Positions 9,162 through 18,342 of a DNA stretch of 63,450 nucleotides are shown here, one piece after another. How positions within the stretch are numbered: the stretch's first letter is position 1; each line of letters starts with the position of its first letter. The translations under genes were made by a program, and so were the position numbers. The stretch lies in NCBI GenBank assembly GCA_038255145.1, contig JBBSLP010000031.1:1-63450 (forward strand), written 5' to 3'. Below the pieces are notes generated by a model. It saw nothing but the letters and a program-made list of their open reading frames with translations, did no database searches and had not been told where the DNA came from. Origin of the DNA: WHTX01 sp038255145 (GTDB taxonomy: Bacteria > Actinomycetota > Acidimicrobiia > Acidimicrobiales > CAIXPF01).

Positions 9162-11636
9162 CTACTCCAGGAGCTCGGCCGCGGCCAGGTCGGCCACCTT
9201 GTCCACGTCGTAGCCCAGCAGCTCGGTCAGCACCTCGAAGGCGTCCTGGCCCAGGGTCGGCGCGGCCCGGTAGCCCGGGGGCGGGGTACGGGAGAAGGCG
9301 AAGCGGGTGCCCTCGACGACCACGGGGCCGTTCATGGCGTGGTCGACCTCGACGAAGTGGCCCCGGTGGGCCAACTGCGGGTCGGCCCAGCACTCGGCGC
9401 TGTTCTGCACGGCGTGGGCCGGCACCCCCACGGCCTGCAGGTGGTCCTGGAGCTCGACCTCGTCCTGGTCGGCCGTCCACGCCGTCAGCAGCTCGTCCAG
9501 CTCCCGCCGTCGGGCCATGCGCTCGCCGGCGTCCAGCCCGGCCAGGTCGGCCCGGCCCAGCTCGTCGGCCAGGGTGCGCCACTGGGCGTCGTCCTCGATG
9601 GCGATGGCCACCCAGCGGTCCTCCCCCCGGGTCGGGTACACGCCGTGCGGCGCCAGCAGCCGATCGTCGTTGCCCCGGCGCTCGGCCACCCGGCCGTTGA
9701 CCCCGTAGTCGAGCAGGGCCGTGCTCAACAGGTGGATGGAGGCCTCGCCCTGGGAGAAGTCCAGGTACTGGCCCTGGCCCGAGCGTCGACGCTCCTCGAG
9801 GGCGGCCATGATGGCGGCCACGGTGAACCGGGGGGCCACGTAGTCGGTGTAAGCCGAGAACGGCCCCGAGGGGTGGCGGTCGGCCCAGCCGGTGATCTGG
9901 TGGAAGCCCGAGATGGCCGCGGCCAGGTTGCCGAAGCCGGCGAACAGGCGCATGGGCCCGGTCTGGCCCATCAGGCACGACGACACCATGATCAGCCGGG
10001 GGTTGACCTCGCGCAGCGTCTCGTAGTCCAGGCCCCAGCTGGCCATGGCCCGGGGCGAGAAGGACTCGCACAGCACGTCGCACCAGCGCACCAGGTCGAG
10101 GATGACGTCGCGGGCCTCGGGGTTGGACATGTCGAGGGCCAGGCCCAGCTTGCCGGCGTTCATGTTGAGGAACAGGCCCGACCGCTCGGCCCCGGGCTCC
10201 CCGCCCAGGAAGGGGTTGAGGCCCCGGGCCACCTCGAGCTTGTGCTCGGACTCGACCCGTACCACGGTGGCGCCGTAGTCGGCCAGCACCCGGGTGGCGG
10301 CCGGGCCGGCCATGGCCCACATCAGGTCCAGCACCTTGACGCCGGCCAGGGGGGCGGAGCCCTCGGCCACGGCGGCGGTGCCATCGGCGGCGTCGCCGGC
10401 CGGGGCGGAGACGTCGGGCACCACGGCGGGGGAGCGGCGGGCCTCGGCCAGCACCGCGTCGGTGTGCTCACCGAGCCGGGGCGGGGGACCCAGGGGCTCG
10501 AGGGGGGTGCGGCTGAACCTGGTGGTGGCTCCGGGGAAGCGCACGGTGGCGTCGTCGGCCTGGGGCACGACCACGTCCTGCCAGTAGTCCCGGGCCTCGA
10601 GCTGCTCGGAGTGGGCCACGTCCTCCACCGTGGTGACGGGGGCGATGAGCATGCGTTCCCGCATGGCCCGTTCCAGCAGCTCGGCCTTGGTCTTGGTCAG
10701 GCAGAAGGCGTCCACGCAGCGCTTGATGCGCTCGAACTCGGCCACGGTCTCGGTGCCCTCGTGCACCTGCATGGCGAACTGGATCCAGTCCTTGGCGAAG
10801 GTGGCGTCGTCGCAGAAGCCCTCTTCGTGCAACCAGGCCATGAGTCGGGCCGTGTAGGGCCCGATGGAGGTGCCGAACAGGAAGGAGATGGTGACGTGGC
10901 CGTCCTTGCACGGCCACACCAGTTGCAGGTCGAGCGGGGGCAGCTTGGCGCCGCCGGCCATGCGCATGGTCGGCGGGGAGCCCAGGGGGGCGGCCAGCAC
11001 CATGGACTGGGTGGCCTGCATGACCGAGGTCTGCACGGAGATGTCGACGAACTGGCCCAAGCCCGAGGTGTGGCGCTCCCACAGGGCGATCAGCGCCGCG
11101 CCGGCGGCGTCACCGGCGGCGTGGAACCACGACTGGGGGACGGTGATGCGCACCGGGGCCCGGTCCTCGTCCCCGGTCAGGGCCAGGGTGCAGCCCGCGG
11201 CGTAGGTGACCAGGTCCTCGCCCCGCCAGTCGGCCTTCGGTCCGGTCTGACCGAAGGGGGACATGGCCACGTACACAAGGGCGGGGTTGACCGCGGCCAG
11301 GTCCTCGTAGCCGTAGCCCCGGGCCGCGGCGTCACCGGGCCAGCCGGCCTCGAAGACCACATCGGCCCCCGCCGCCAACTCGCGCAGGGTGGCCCGGCCC
11401 TCCTCGGTCTCGAGGTCGAGCACCACGCTGCGCTTGCCCCGGTTGAAGGCCCAGTGCTCGAGGGAACGCTCGGGGTCCTCGACGTCACCGGCGAAGGGGC
11501 CGACGCGACGGGCGCGTTGGCCCTCGGGGGGTTCGATGGCGATCACGTCGGCCCCGAGCATGGCCAGCATGTGGCCGGCCAGGTGGCCACGGTCATCGGT
11601 CAGGTCCAGCACGCGGTAGGGCGACAGCAGGCTCAC
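9162..11636 (-). CDS. Two-domain CaiB/BaiF CoA-transferase fusion
   Basis: 824 residues made of two complete family III CoA-transferase domains in tandem. The first starts SPYRVLDLTDDRGHLAGHMLAMLGADV; the second starts near residue 405 at LAGVKVLDLMWAMAGPAATRVLADYGA. Each has its own NRGKRSVVLDL or NAGKLGLALDM segment. The second keeps an Asp in the expected place (AYTDYVAPRF); the first has WFHAAG where the catalytic Asp usually sits, so it may be inactive or structural. The linker is rich in Ala/Gly/Asp. The GTG at 11636 begins the conserved region, preceded by a weak CAGACT box 6 nt upstream. Confidence 0.88.
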   Translation of the reverse strand: MSLLSPYRVLDLTDDRGHLAGHMLAMLGADVIAIEPPEGQRARRVGPFAGDVEDPERSLEHWAFNRGKRSVVLDLETEEGRATLRELAAGADVVFEAGWPGDAAARGYGYEDLAAVNPALVYVAMSPFGQTGPKADWRGEDLVTYAAGCTLALTGDEDRAPVRITVPQSWFHAAGDAAGAALIALWERHTSGLGQFVDISVQTSVMQATQSMVLAAPLGSPPTMRMAGGAKLPPLDLQLVWPCKDGHVTISFLFGTSIGPYTARLMAWLHEEGFCDDATFAKDWIQFAMQVHEGTETVAEFERIKRCVDAFCLTKTKAELLERAMRERMLIAPVTTVEDVAHSEQLEARDYWQDVVVPQADDATVRFPGATTRFSRTPLEPLGPPPRLGEHTDAVLAEARRSPAVVPDVSAPAGDAADGTAAVAEGSAPLAGVKVLDLMWAMAGPAATRVLADYGATVVRVESEHKLEVARGLNPFLGGEPGAERSGLFLNMNAGKLGLALDMSNPEARDVILDLVRWCDVLCESFSPRAMASWGLDYETLREVNPRLIMVSSCLMGQTGPMRLFAGFGNLAAAISGFHQITGWADRHPSGPFSAYTDYVAPRFTVAAIMAALEERRRSGQGQYLDFSQGEASIHLLSTALLDYGVNGRVAERRGNDDRLLAPHGVYPTRGEDRWVAIAIEDDAQWRTLADELGRADLAGLDAGERMARRRELDELLTAWTADQDEVELQDHLQAVGVPAHAVQNSAECWADPQLAHRGHFVEVDHAMNGPVVVEGTRFAFSRTPPPGYRAAPTLGQDAFEVLTELLGYDVDKVADLAAAELLE

Positions 11637-11747
11637 CCCGCCAGTCTGGCGCGATGTCACGTGCCCGGCGTCACGCGAGCGGCTCCGTGCCGCGGAGCGG
11701 GCGGCGCGTTGCGTGCGCAGCACCCCACCGTCGGCCAGCATGCCCCC

Positions 11748-12545
11748 ATGGACCTGCAGCTGACGGACAAGCGAGCGCTGGTGACGGGGGGGAGCAAGGG
11801 CATCGGCAAGGCCGTCGCCCTGGCCCTGGCCGAGGAGGGGTGCGACGTGGTCATCGCCGCCCGCACCCGGGAGACGCTCGAGGCCACGGCGGCCGAGCTG
11901 GCCGCAGCCACCGGTCGCACCGTGGTCCCCGTCGTCGTCGACACCGGCGACGGGGACTCGGTCCGGGCCATGGTGGCCGCCGCCGCCGAGGCCCTGGGGA
12001 GCATCGACATCCTCGTCAACAGTGCCGCTGCCCCCATGGGCCAGTCGGCCCCGCCCAAGTTGGCCGACATCACCGACGAGCTGTTCTGGGGCGATGTCAA
12101 CGTCAAGGTCATGGGCTACCTGCGCTGCGCCCAGGCCGTGGCCCCCCTCATGATCGAGGCGGGCTGGGGGCGCATCGTCAACATCTCCGGCCTGGGGGCC
12201 CGCAGCACCGGGTCGGCCATCGGCTCCATGCGCAACGTGTCCGTCGCCGCGCTGACCAAGAACCTGGCCGACGAGCTCGGTCCCAAGGGGGTCAACGTCA
12301 CCGTCGTGCACCCCGGGCTGACCCGCACCGAGGCCACCCCCGGTGTCATCACCCGCACCGCCGCGGCCCGGGGCATCAGCGAGGACGACGCCGAGCGGGC
12401 CCTGGGTTCCAACTCCATCCGCCACCTGGTCGACGCGGCCGAGGTGGCGTGGGTGGTGGCCTTCCTGGCCTCCCCCCGCAGCATCGCTCTGAACGGCGAC
12501 GCCATCGCGTGTGGCGGCGGACAGCCCGGAGCGATCTACTATTAG
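11748..12545 (+). CDS. Short-chain dehydrogenase/reductase-like protein lacking the YxxxK pair
   Basis: 265 residues with a normal SDR nucleotide-binding start (TGGSKGIGKA, residues 13-22), an NS-A-A-A segment replacing NNAG, and a catalytic-type Ser in NISG (about 147). Where Tyr-x-x-x-Lys is expected, the sequence is SMRNVSVAALTKNL, with no Tyr or Lys in register. Such a protein may bind cofactor but use other chemistry, or serve a non-catalytic role. It is transcribed divergently from the two-domain CaiB gene 111 bp away, so a shared pathway is plausible but unproved. Confidence 0.85.
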   Translation: MDLQLTDKRALVTGGSKGIGKAVALALAEEGCDVVIAARTRETLEATAAELAAATGRTVVPVVVDTGDGDSVRAMVAAAAEALGSIDILVNSAAAPMGQSAPPKLADITDELFWGDVNVKVMGYLRCAQAVAPLMIEAGWGRIVNISGLGARSTGSAIGSMRNVSVAALTKNLADELGPKGVNVTVVHPGLTRTEATPGVITRTAAARGISEDDAERALGSNSIRHLVDAAEVAWVVAFLASPRSIALNGDAIACGGGQPGAIYY

Positions 12546-12693
12546 GCCGTGCCCGGGGAACATCCTCCCGGACGGGGCGGTTGCACCGGGCGCGGCAGCG
12601 TGGGGCCTCCGGACACGGGCGGGGTCCTGACCAGCTCATCCGTCATGCGGGTGGTGCCCGTCAGGTCGGCCACCGGGTTCGGCGACCGACGGG

Positions 12694-15600
12694 GTGATCC
12701 GGTGCCGGCGGGTAGCGGAGCGCACCCCATCTCCCCGCGCCCGACACTCCTGGGAAACGGAGACGAACGTCGATACCACCCTTTCTGTCCCGGCGGGACT
12801 GTCGTTCTCGGCAGCGCCCGGCCCCCCAGCGGCTGACCTCGAGGCCGAGGCCGAACACGTGATCAGTTCCGCTGCCCCCTCCGTGGACACCCCTCCTCCC
12901 TTCGGCGCCATGGTCGCGCCGCGGTCCGTCAACGCCACCGCCCCCCCGGTCGAGGACCCCGCCAGCTTCGAGTCCTTCGTGGTGGCCGAGGCCATGGGCG
13001 AGGCCCACCCCCACGAGCTGGCCGTGCTCGAGGCCAACGGCGAGGCCTGGGCCGAGACCCTGCGCCGCCTGCTCGACGAGACCGACGAGGCCCTGCGTGC
13101 GGTGCGCCGCCTCAGTGGCCTCGAGCGTGACCAGGTCGTGGCCGGCTTCGAGAGCGAGCGCTCCAGCTACGCCGCCGCCCTGGTCCGCCTGGTCGGTCCC
13201 GCGGCCCTGCCCCCGAGCGTCATGGCCCCCGTGGCCGACGAGCGCGTGGTCGAAGACGTCGCCGAGGTCGAAGCCCTCACCGGCACCACCGAGCTCCAGC
13301 TGTCGTGGTCGCCGGGCCGCATCGTGGCCTGGGGCGGTGGCCTGCACGCCGCCACCGCCAGCCTCGACGAGCTGGGCCAGCTGCTGGCCGGCGCCGGTGC
13401 CCCGGCCTCGGGGTGGACCGAGCAGGCCCCCGTGCCCCTGCCCGACGGGGGCAAGGCCGAGGCCCTGGCCGCCCCGGTCAGCGACGTGCTCGGTTGGTTG
13501 GTGGCCGTGGGCGCCGAGGGTTCCGCCCCCGTGGGTCCCAGCGCCCGCTGGTTGGCCCGGGTGGCCGGTGTGGCCATCTCGCTGGTGGCCCGGGGCCGGG
13601 TCGTGCCCCTGTTGCGCCAGTCCAAGAGCTCTCGAAACGGCGGCAGCGGCCCGGGTTCGTTCTCGGTGCGGTGGACGCCGGCCCTGGTCGACGAGGCCGT
13701 GTTGGCCGAGCTGTCCTCCACCCTGCCCGGTGCCGTGGCCGCCCTCGACGCCCGCAGCGACGGCCGCGTCGTGACCCAGGGCGTGCTCGCCGGCATCGTG
13801 GACGCCGTGTGCCGCACCGCGGCCGCCCGCGTCGAGGTGCCGGCGCCGCCGCCTTCGCCCCGCACCAACGCCGACGTGGCCGAGACCTTCCTGGCCCGCC
13901 TGGACGGCAGCCGCTTCGAGGCCCCGCCCAAGGCCGGGGGCGAGCTGGCCGGGCGCATGGAGCGCTGGGCCAAGCCGGTGACCTCGACCCTGGGCGCCGT
14001 GCACCTGATCGTGCAGCTCGACCCCCCCGACGAGGGGGCGTGGATGCTGTCGGTGCTGGCCGGAGGCGTGGACCGCCATCCCGTGCCCGTCGAGGTGGCC
14101 CTGGTGACCGCGCCCGATGCCGCCCGCCGCCAGGTCGACCACCAGCTCGTCCGCCTCGAGCGCCTCCTGCCCCTGCTGCGTCGCCCCGGCGGCCCCCGCC
14201 GAGGCCAGGTCGTCGTCGACCAGGACGAGGCCTGGGAGCTGATGAGCACCATCGGCGCCACCCTCGAGGCCGCCGGCTACGAGGTGCGCCTGCCCTCGCT
14301 GTCGCGGCGCAAGCCCAGCCCCTACCTGCGCCTGTTCGCCGAGGGTGGCGGCCAGAGCGTGGTCGGTGCCCACCAGCTGGCCAACGTGCGCTGGTCGGCC
14401 GTGTTCGACGACGTCGAGCTCGACGCCGCCGAGATCGCCCGCCTGGCTGCCATGGCCCGCCCCCTGGTCCGCTCCCGGGGCCGCTGGGTGGCCCTCGACC
14501 ACGCCGACCTGGCCGAGGCCGCCGCCGCCCTGGCCGAGCGGGCCTCGACCACCCGCCTGTCGGGGGCGGCCATGCTGCGCCACGCCCTCGGCCTCGAGGG
14601 CTCGGGCCTGGCCGGAGGAGTCCGCCTCGAGGGCACGGGTTGGGCCGTCGAGCTGTTCGAGAAGGCGACGGGTGCCCCCACGGTGCCCAACACCAACCCC
14701 GACGGCTTCGTGGGCCAGCTGCGTACCTACCAGGCCGAGGCCCTGGCCTGGCTGGGCTTCCTCGACGCCACCAACCTGGGCGGCTGCCTGGCCCTCGACA
14801 TGGGCCTGGGCAAGACCCCCACCGTGCTGGCCCACCTGCGCCTGACCAAGGGTGGCAAGCCCGCCCTGGTCATCGCCCCGCCCGCCGTGGTCGGCAACTG
14901 GGCGGCCGAGGCGGCCCGGTTCACCCCCGGCCTCAAGGTCGTGGTCCACCACGGTGCCGAGCGGGCCAGCTCCCGGGCCCTGCCCGGGGTGGCGCAACGG
15001 GCCGACGTGGTGCTGACCACCTACGGCACCGCGGTGCGGGACATGGACACCCTGGCCGAGATGGAGTGGGGCTGGGTGGTGCTCGACGAGGCCCAGGTCA
15101 TCAAGAACCCCTCCAGCGAGACCTCCCAGCAGCTGCGCCGACTCAGCGCCCAGGGCAAGGTCGCCCTGACGGGCACCCCCATCGAGAACGGCCTGGGCGA
15201 CCTGTGGGCCATCCTCGACTTCACCAACCCCGGCCTCGTCGGCACCCGGTCGGCCTTCACCGCCCAGCTCTCCCAGGAGGGTGACACCAAGGGCGCAGCC
15301 GAAGCCGCGCTGCGGGCGCTGAACGGCATCCTCGTGTTCCGTCGCACCAAGGCCGAACCGGCCATCGCCGCCGAGCTGCCCGACCGCATCGACGAGCTCG
15401 ACCACTGCGCCATGACGCCGGAGCAGATCGGGCTCTACCAGGCCGTGCTCGACAACCTGGTCACCGGGGCGGCCAACGCCTCGGGCGAGATCGGCGAGGC
15501 CCGCACCGGCCAGGTCCTGGCCGCCATCACCGCCCTCAAGCAGATCTGCAACCACCCCGCCGCCTACCAGGCCGACGACCAGCCCCTCGATGGGCGATCG

Positions 15601-16152
15601 GGCAAGCTGGCCCGGCTGGAGGAGATCGTCGAGGACGTCTTCGCCGCCGGGGAGAAGGTGCTGATCTTCACCCACTTCGCCACCTGGGGCCAGCGCCTGG
15701 CCGAGCACCTCACGGCCAAGTTCCGCTCCCGGGTGGCCTGCTACCACGGTGGGCTGGCCCGAGGGGCCCGCGACAAGCTCATCGCCGACTTCCAGGCCCA
15801 GAAGGGGGCCGGGGCGCTGGTGCTGTCCCTCAAGGCCGGTGGCACCGGGTTGAACCTGACCGCGGCCAGCCACGTCGTGCTCTACGACCGCTGGTGGAAC
15901 CCCGCCGTCGAGGACCAGGCCCGGGACCGGGCCTGGCGCATCGGCCAGGAGCGCACCGTGGTCGCCCACCGCCTGGTGTGCCCGGGCACGGTGGACGAGC
16001 GGGTGGAAGAGGTGGTCATGGGCAAGCGCCGCATCGCCGACCTGGTCCTACCCCGGTCGAGCTCGCTGGGCGATCTCGACGCCGGTCAGTTGCGCACCGC
16101 CCTGGGCCTGCGCAGCGACGCCGTGCTCACCGATGAGGAGCTGGGCCGATGA
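12694..16152 (+). CDS. SNF2-family DEAD/DEAH helicase
   Basis: About 1152 residues. The C-terminal half is a complete SNF2 ATPase: LDMGLGKTPTV (motif I, about 700), VLDEAQVIKN (motif II, about 797), LTGTPIENGLGDLW, LIFTHFATWGQRL, and LKAGGTGLNLT with DRWWNPAVEDQARDRAWRIGQ (motifs V-VI, about 1047 on). The long N-terminal half is the bacterial SNF2-associated region. It probably remodels protein-DNA complexes or acts in repair. The GTG at 12694 is the furthest in-frame start; the first 60-70 residues are weakly protein-like, and GTG 12859 or ATG 12910 are alternatives. It overlaps the next gene by 4 bp. Confidence 0.9.
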   Translation: MIRCRRVAERTPSPRARHSWETETNVDTTLSVPAGLSFSAAPGPPAADLEAEAEHVISSAAPSVDTPPPFGAMVAPRSVNATAPPVEDPASFESFVVAEAMGEAHPHELAVLEANGEAWAETLRRLLDETDEALRAVRRLSGLERDQVVAGFESERSSYAAALVRLVGPAALPPSVMAPVADERVVEDVAEVEALTGTTELQLSWSPGRIVAWGGGLHAATASLDELGQLLAGAGAPASGWTEQAPVPLPDGGKAEALAAPVSDVLGWLVAVGAEGSAPVGPSARWLARVAGVAISLVARGRVVPLLRQSKSSRNGGSGPGSFSVRWTPALVDEAVLAELSSTLPGAVAALDARSDGRVVTQGVLAGIVDAVCRTAAARVEVPAPPPSPRTNADVAETFLARLDGSRFEAPPKAGGELAGRMERWAKPVTSTLGAVHLIVQLDPPDEGAWMLSVLAGGVDRHPVPVEVALVTAPDAARRQVDHQLVRLERLLPLLRRPGGPRRGQVVVDQDEAWELMSTIGATLEAAGYEVRLPSLSRRKPSPYLRLFAEGGGQSVVGAHQLANVRWSAVFDDVELDAAEIARLAAMARPLVRSRGRWVALDHADLAEAAAALAERASTTRLSGAAMLRHALGLEGSGLAGGVRLEGTGWAVELFEKATGAPTVPNTNPDGFVGQLRTYQAEALAWLGFLDATNLGGCLALDMGLGKTPTVLAHLRLTKGGKPALVIAPPAVVGNWAAEAARFTPGLKVVVHHGAERASSRALPGVAQRADVVLTTYGTAVRDMDTLAEMEWGWVVLDEAQVIKNPSSETSQQLRRLSAQGKVALTGTPIENGLGDLWAILDFTNPGLVGTRSAFTAQLSQEGDTKGAAEAALRALNGILVFRRTKAEPAIAAELPDRIDELDHCAMTPEQIGLYQAVLDNLVTGAANASGEIGEARTGQVLAAITALKQICNHPAAYQADDQPLDGRSGKLARLEEIVEDVFAAGEKVLIFTHFATWGQRLAEHLTAKFRSRVACYHGGLARGARDKLIADFQAQKGAGALVLSLKAGGTGLNLTAASHVVLYDRWWNPAVEDQARDRAWRIGQERTVVAHRLVCPGTVDERVEEVVMGKRRIADLVLPRSSSLGDLDAGQLRTALGLRSDAVLTDEELGR

Positions 16153-16481
16153 AGCGCACCCGTCGGGCAGCCACACCCGCCGCCACCCCCCGCCGTCGGG
16201 GTGGATCGTCGGGCGGCGCCTCCCGCAAGGCCGCCAAGGGCGACGAGCTCAAGCGCTTCTGGGGCGACCCCGGGGCCACCGACACCCCCATCGCTCCCAC
16301 CCGCCCCACCCACGACCCCTCGGCCATCGTCCGTTCCCTGGGCCCGCCCCCCCTGGTGGGCCAGGACCGCGCTGCGGAGGCCTACTTCGCCCTCGTCTAC
16401 GAGAAGGCCGTCGGGCTGGCCTCGGCCCTGGCCGCGGCCAACGGCCTCCTGCAGGTGGAAGAGCCCGAACCCGACCTCTGA
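16149..16481 (+). CDS. Small basic protein coupled to the SNF2 helicase
   Basis: 110 residues. The ATG overlaps the helicase stop (ATGA), which implies translational coupling. The N-terminal 30 residues are Arg/Lys/Ser-rich and probably disordered; the rest has PLVGQDRAAEAYFALVYEKAVGLASALAAANGL, a likely helical hairpin. No family is recognised. The coupling suggests a helicase accessory protein. Confidence 0.75.
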   Translation: MKRTRRAATPAATPRRRGGSSGGASRKAAKGDELKRFWGDPGATDTPIAPTRPTHDPSAIVRSLGPPPLVGQDRAAEAYFALVYEKAVGLASALAAANGLLQVEEPEPDL

Positions 16482-16540
16482 GGTCTGCCGGCTGGCGTTG
16501 CCGGCCGCCGTGGCCCTCTGCGGTGGGGCTGTCACCGGCG

Positions 16541-16589
16541 GTTGACGCCTTCGACGCTAGGGGTGACCAATCGGTCACCCGGCGTCAAC
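16541..16589. promoter_or_regulatory. Nested double inverted repeat in a 347-bp gap
   Basis: The outer arms GTTGACGCC (16541-16549) and GGCGTCAAC (16581-16589) are exact complements. Inside lie GGGTGACC (16561-16568) and GGTCACCC (16573-16580), also perfect, around AATC. The structure sits in the gap 16482-16828 between a plus-strand and a minus-strand gene end. It could be a bidirectional terminator or a regulator-binding site; no gene or other feature is seen in the gap. Confidence 0.5.
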
Positions 16590-16828
16590 GCTGCCAAAGG
16601 AACGGGTTGCACGAGCCGACCTGGCGGTCGGCGCCGCCGCACCTGGCACCGAGGGCCCGCATCGCCAGCCCGAGGCCCCTCCTTCTCCAGCATCGGTTCA
16701 TCAGCAGCCACGGACCACGGACCTGCGCCATCGGCCCTCCGCACACGACCCCGTCCCGCAGCCGCAGCGCTGGTCGAGCCGGCGCGATGGCCAAGCCGTA
16801 GCCCTGCCTCGAGGCCCTGCATCGGGGG

Positions 16829-18292
16829 TCAGTCGCGCTGGTAGCGCAGGGGCCGGCCCGAGCCGACGCCGGTGTGGCGCCCGTGATCGACGGCGATCTC
16901 GCCGTTGACGACGACCAGGGAGATGCCGGCCGGTTCGACCTTGGGGTCGTCCCACGTGGCCAGGTCGGTCACGGTGGCGGGGTCGAACAGGACGAGGTCG
17001 GCCCAGGCGCCCTCGACGAGGCGACCCCGGCCGGACAGGCCGAAGCGGTCGCAGGACAGGCTGGTCATGCGGCGGATGGCGTCGGCCAGGCTGAGCACGC
17101 CCCGGGCCCGCACGTAGTGGGCCAGCACCCGGGGGAAGGTGCCGAACAGGCGGGGGTGGGGCTGGCCGACCAGGTCGGGGATGCCGTCCGAACCGACCAT
17201 GACCAGGGGGTGGGTGAGGTTGATCTCTACGTCCTCCTCGCGCATGAGGAACTGGATGCAGATGGTCTGCCGCCCCAGGGGGTGGGTCAGCACCTCGGTG
17301 ACCAGGGCATCGAGGGCCACACCCCGCTCGGCGGCCACGTCGCGCAGCATGTGGCCCTCGAGCTCGGGGAAGGCGGGGCACGAGGCGATGCGGATGACCT
17401 CGGCCAGGGCCAGGTCGATGTGGGCCAGGTCGAAGTACTGGTACATGGGCCCCGAACCGGCCACGTAGGGGTAGACGTCGAGGGTGACGTCGGCGCCATC
17501 GGCGTTGGCGTCGTCGATGAGGGCCAGGGAGTCCACGACCTTGCCCCAGTTGGGCCGCCCCGCCGCCTTGTGGTGGGAGATGTGCACGGGGCAGCCCGAC
17601 TCCCGGCCGATGAGCAGGGCCTCGTCCACGGCCTGGAGCAGCTTGTCGCCCTCGTTGCGCATGTGGGTGTTGTAGAGCCCGTCGTAGGCGGCGGCGGACC
17701 GGGCCAACGTCACCAGCTCGTCGGTGTCGGCCCACCGGCCGGGCTGGTAGACGAGCCCACTGGACAGGCCGATGGCGCCCTGTTCCATGGCCTGCTCCAC
17801 CCACCCGGCCATGCGGGCCAGCTCGGCCACCGAAGGCGGGCGGCGCTCCAGGCCCATGGCCGCCTGGCGCAGTGTGTTGTGGCCCACCTGGCTGATGACG
17901 TTCACCGCCGGGGACAGGCCGGCTACCCGGTCGAGGTAGCCGTCGAGGTCGGCCCAGTCGCCCCGGAAGTCGAGGGCGCCCCCCGAGCGCTCGCCTTCGA
18001 TGGATGGCACGGCCGAGAAGCCGCAGTTGCCGATGACGACCGAGGTCACCCCCTGGGCCACCTTGAAGGGCAACCCGGGGTGGGCCAGCAGGGCGCCGTC
18101 GTCGTGGGTGTGCACGTCGACGAAGCCCGGGCACAGGACCTGGCCGGCGCCGTCGATCTCGACCTCGCCCGGACCGGCGGTGCCCACGGCGGTGATGCGC
18201 CCGTCGCGCACTTCGACGTCGCCTTCGGTGGGTGGGCCGCCGCTCCCGTCGTGGATGACGACGTCACGGAGCACGAGCTGGGCCCTGGCCAT
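16829..18292 (-). CDS. N-acyl-D-amino-acid deacylase / D-aminoacylase family amidohydrolase
   Basis: 487 residues of the amidohydrolase superfamily. The metal site HTHDDG lies at about 61-66 and the characteristic GNCGFS with the metal-ligating Cys at about 90. Later His and Asp ligands occur in SHHKA and MVGSDGIPD. The family removes N-acyl groups from D-amino acids or hydrolyses related amides. The length is typical. A TACGTT box lies 7 nt before the ATG. It is divergent from the GMC oxidoreductase gene. Confidence 0.88.
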   Translation of the reverse strand: MARAQLVLRDVVIHDGSGGPPTEGDVEVRDGRITAVGTAGPGEVEIDGAGQVLCPGFVDVHTHDDGALLAHPGLPFKVAQGVTSVVIGNCGFSAVPSIEGERSGGALDFRGDWADLDGYLDRVAGLSPAVNVISQVGHNTLRQAAMGLERRPPSVAELARMAGWVEQAMEQGAIGLSSGLVYQPGRWADTDELVTLARSAAAYDGLYNTHMRNEGDKLLQAVDEALLIGRESGCPVHISHHKAAGRPNWGKVVDSLALIDDANADGADVTLDVYPYVAGSGPMYQYFDLAHIDLALAEVIRIASCPAFPELEGHMLRDVAAERGVALDALVTEVLTHPLGRQTICIQFLMREEDVEINLTHPLVMVGSDGIPDLVGQPHPRLFGTFPRVLAHYVRARGVLSLADAIRRMTSLSCDRFGLSGRGRLVEGAWADLVLFDPATVTDLATWDDPKVEPAGISLVVVNGEIAVDHGRHTGVGSGRPLRYQRD

Positions 18293-18299
18293 GGCGGGA

Positions 18300-18305
18300 A
18301 ACGTA
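18300..18305 (-). promoter_or_regulatory. TACGTT -10 element of a likely leaderless promoter
   Basis: On the minus strand TACGTT ends 7 nt before the ATG at 18292. Confidence 0.6.
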
Positions 18306-18342
18306 GCCCCGGGCCGGCCCGAAGTTCGCGACGATGGGACAC

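Noticed and set aside
9339..12545. Very long open frame antisense to the two-domain CoA-transferase
   Set aside because: It is a low-complexity Gly/His/Val/Gln-rich shadow of a real GC-rich gene. Only its last 265 codons, from ATG 11748, encode a recognisable protein.
12661..15969. Long open frame antisense to the SNF2 helicase
   Set aside because: Its composition is that of a mirrored GC-rich gene (Gly/His/Ala/Val/Gln), with no domain on its strand, while the plus strand holds a full helicase.
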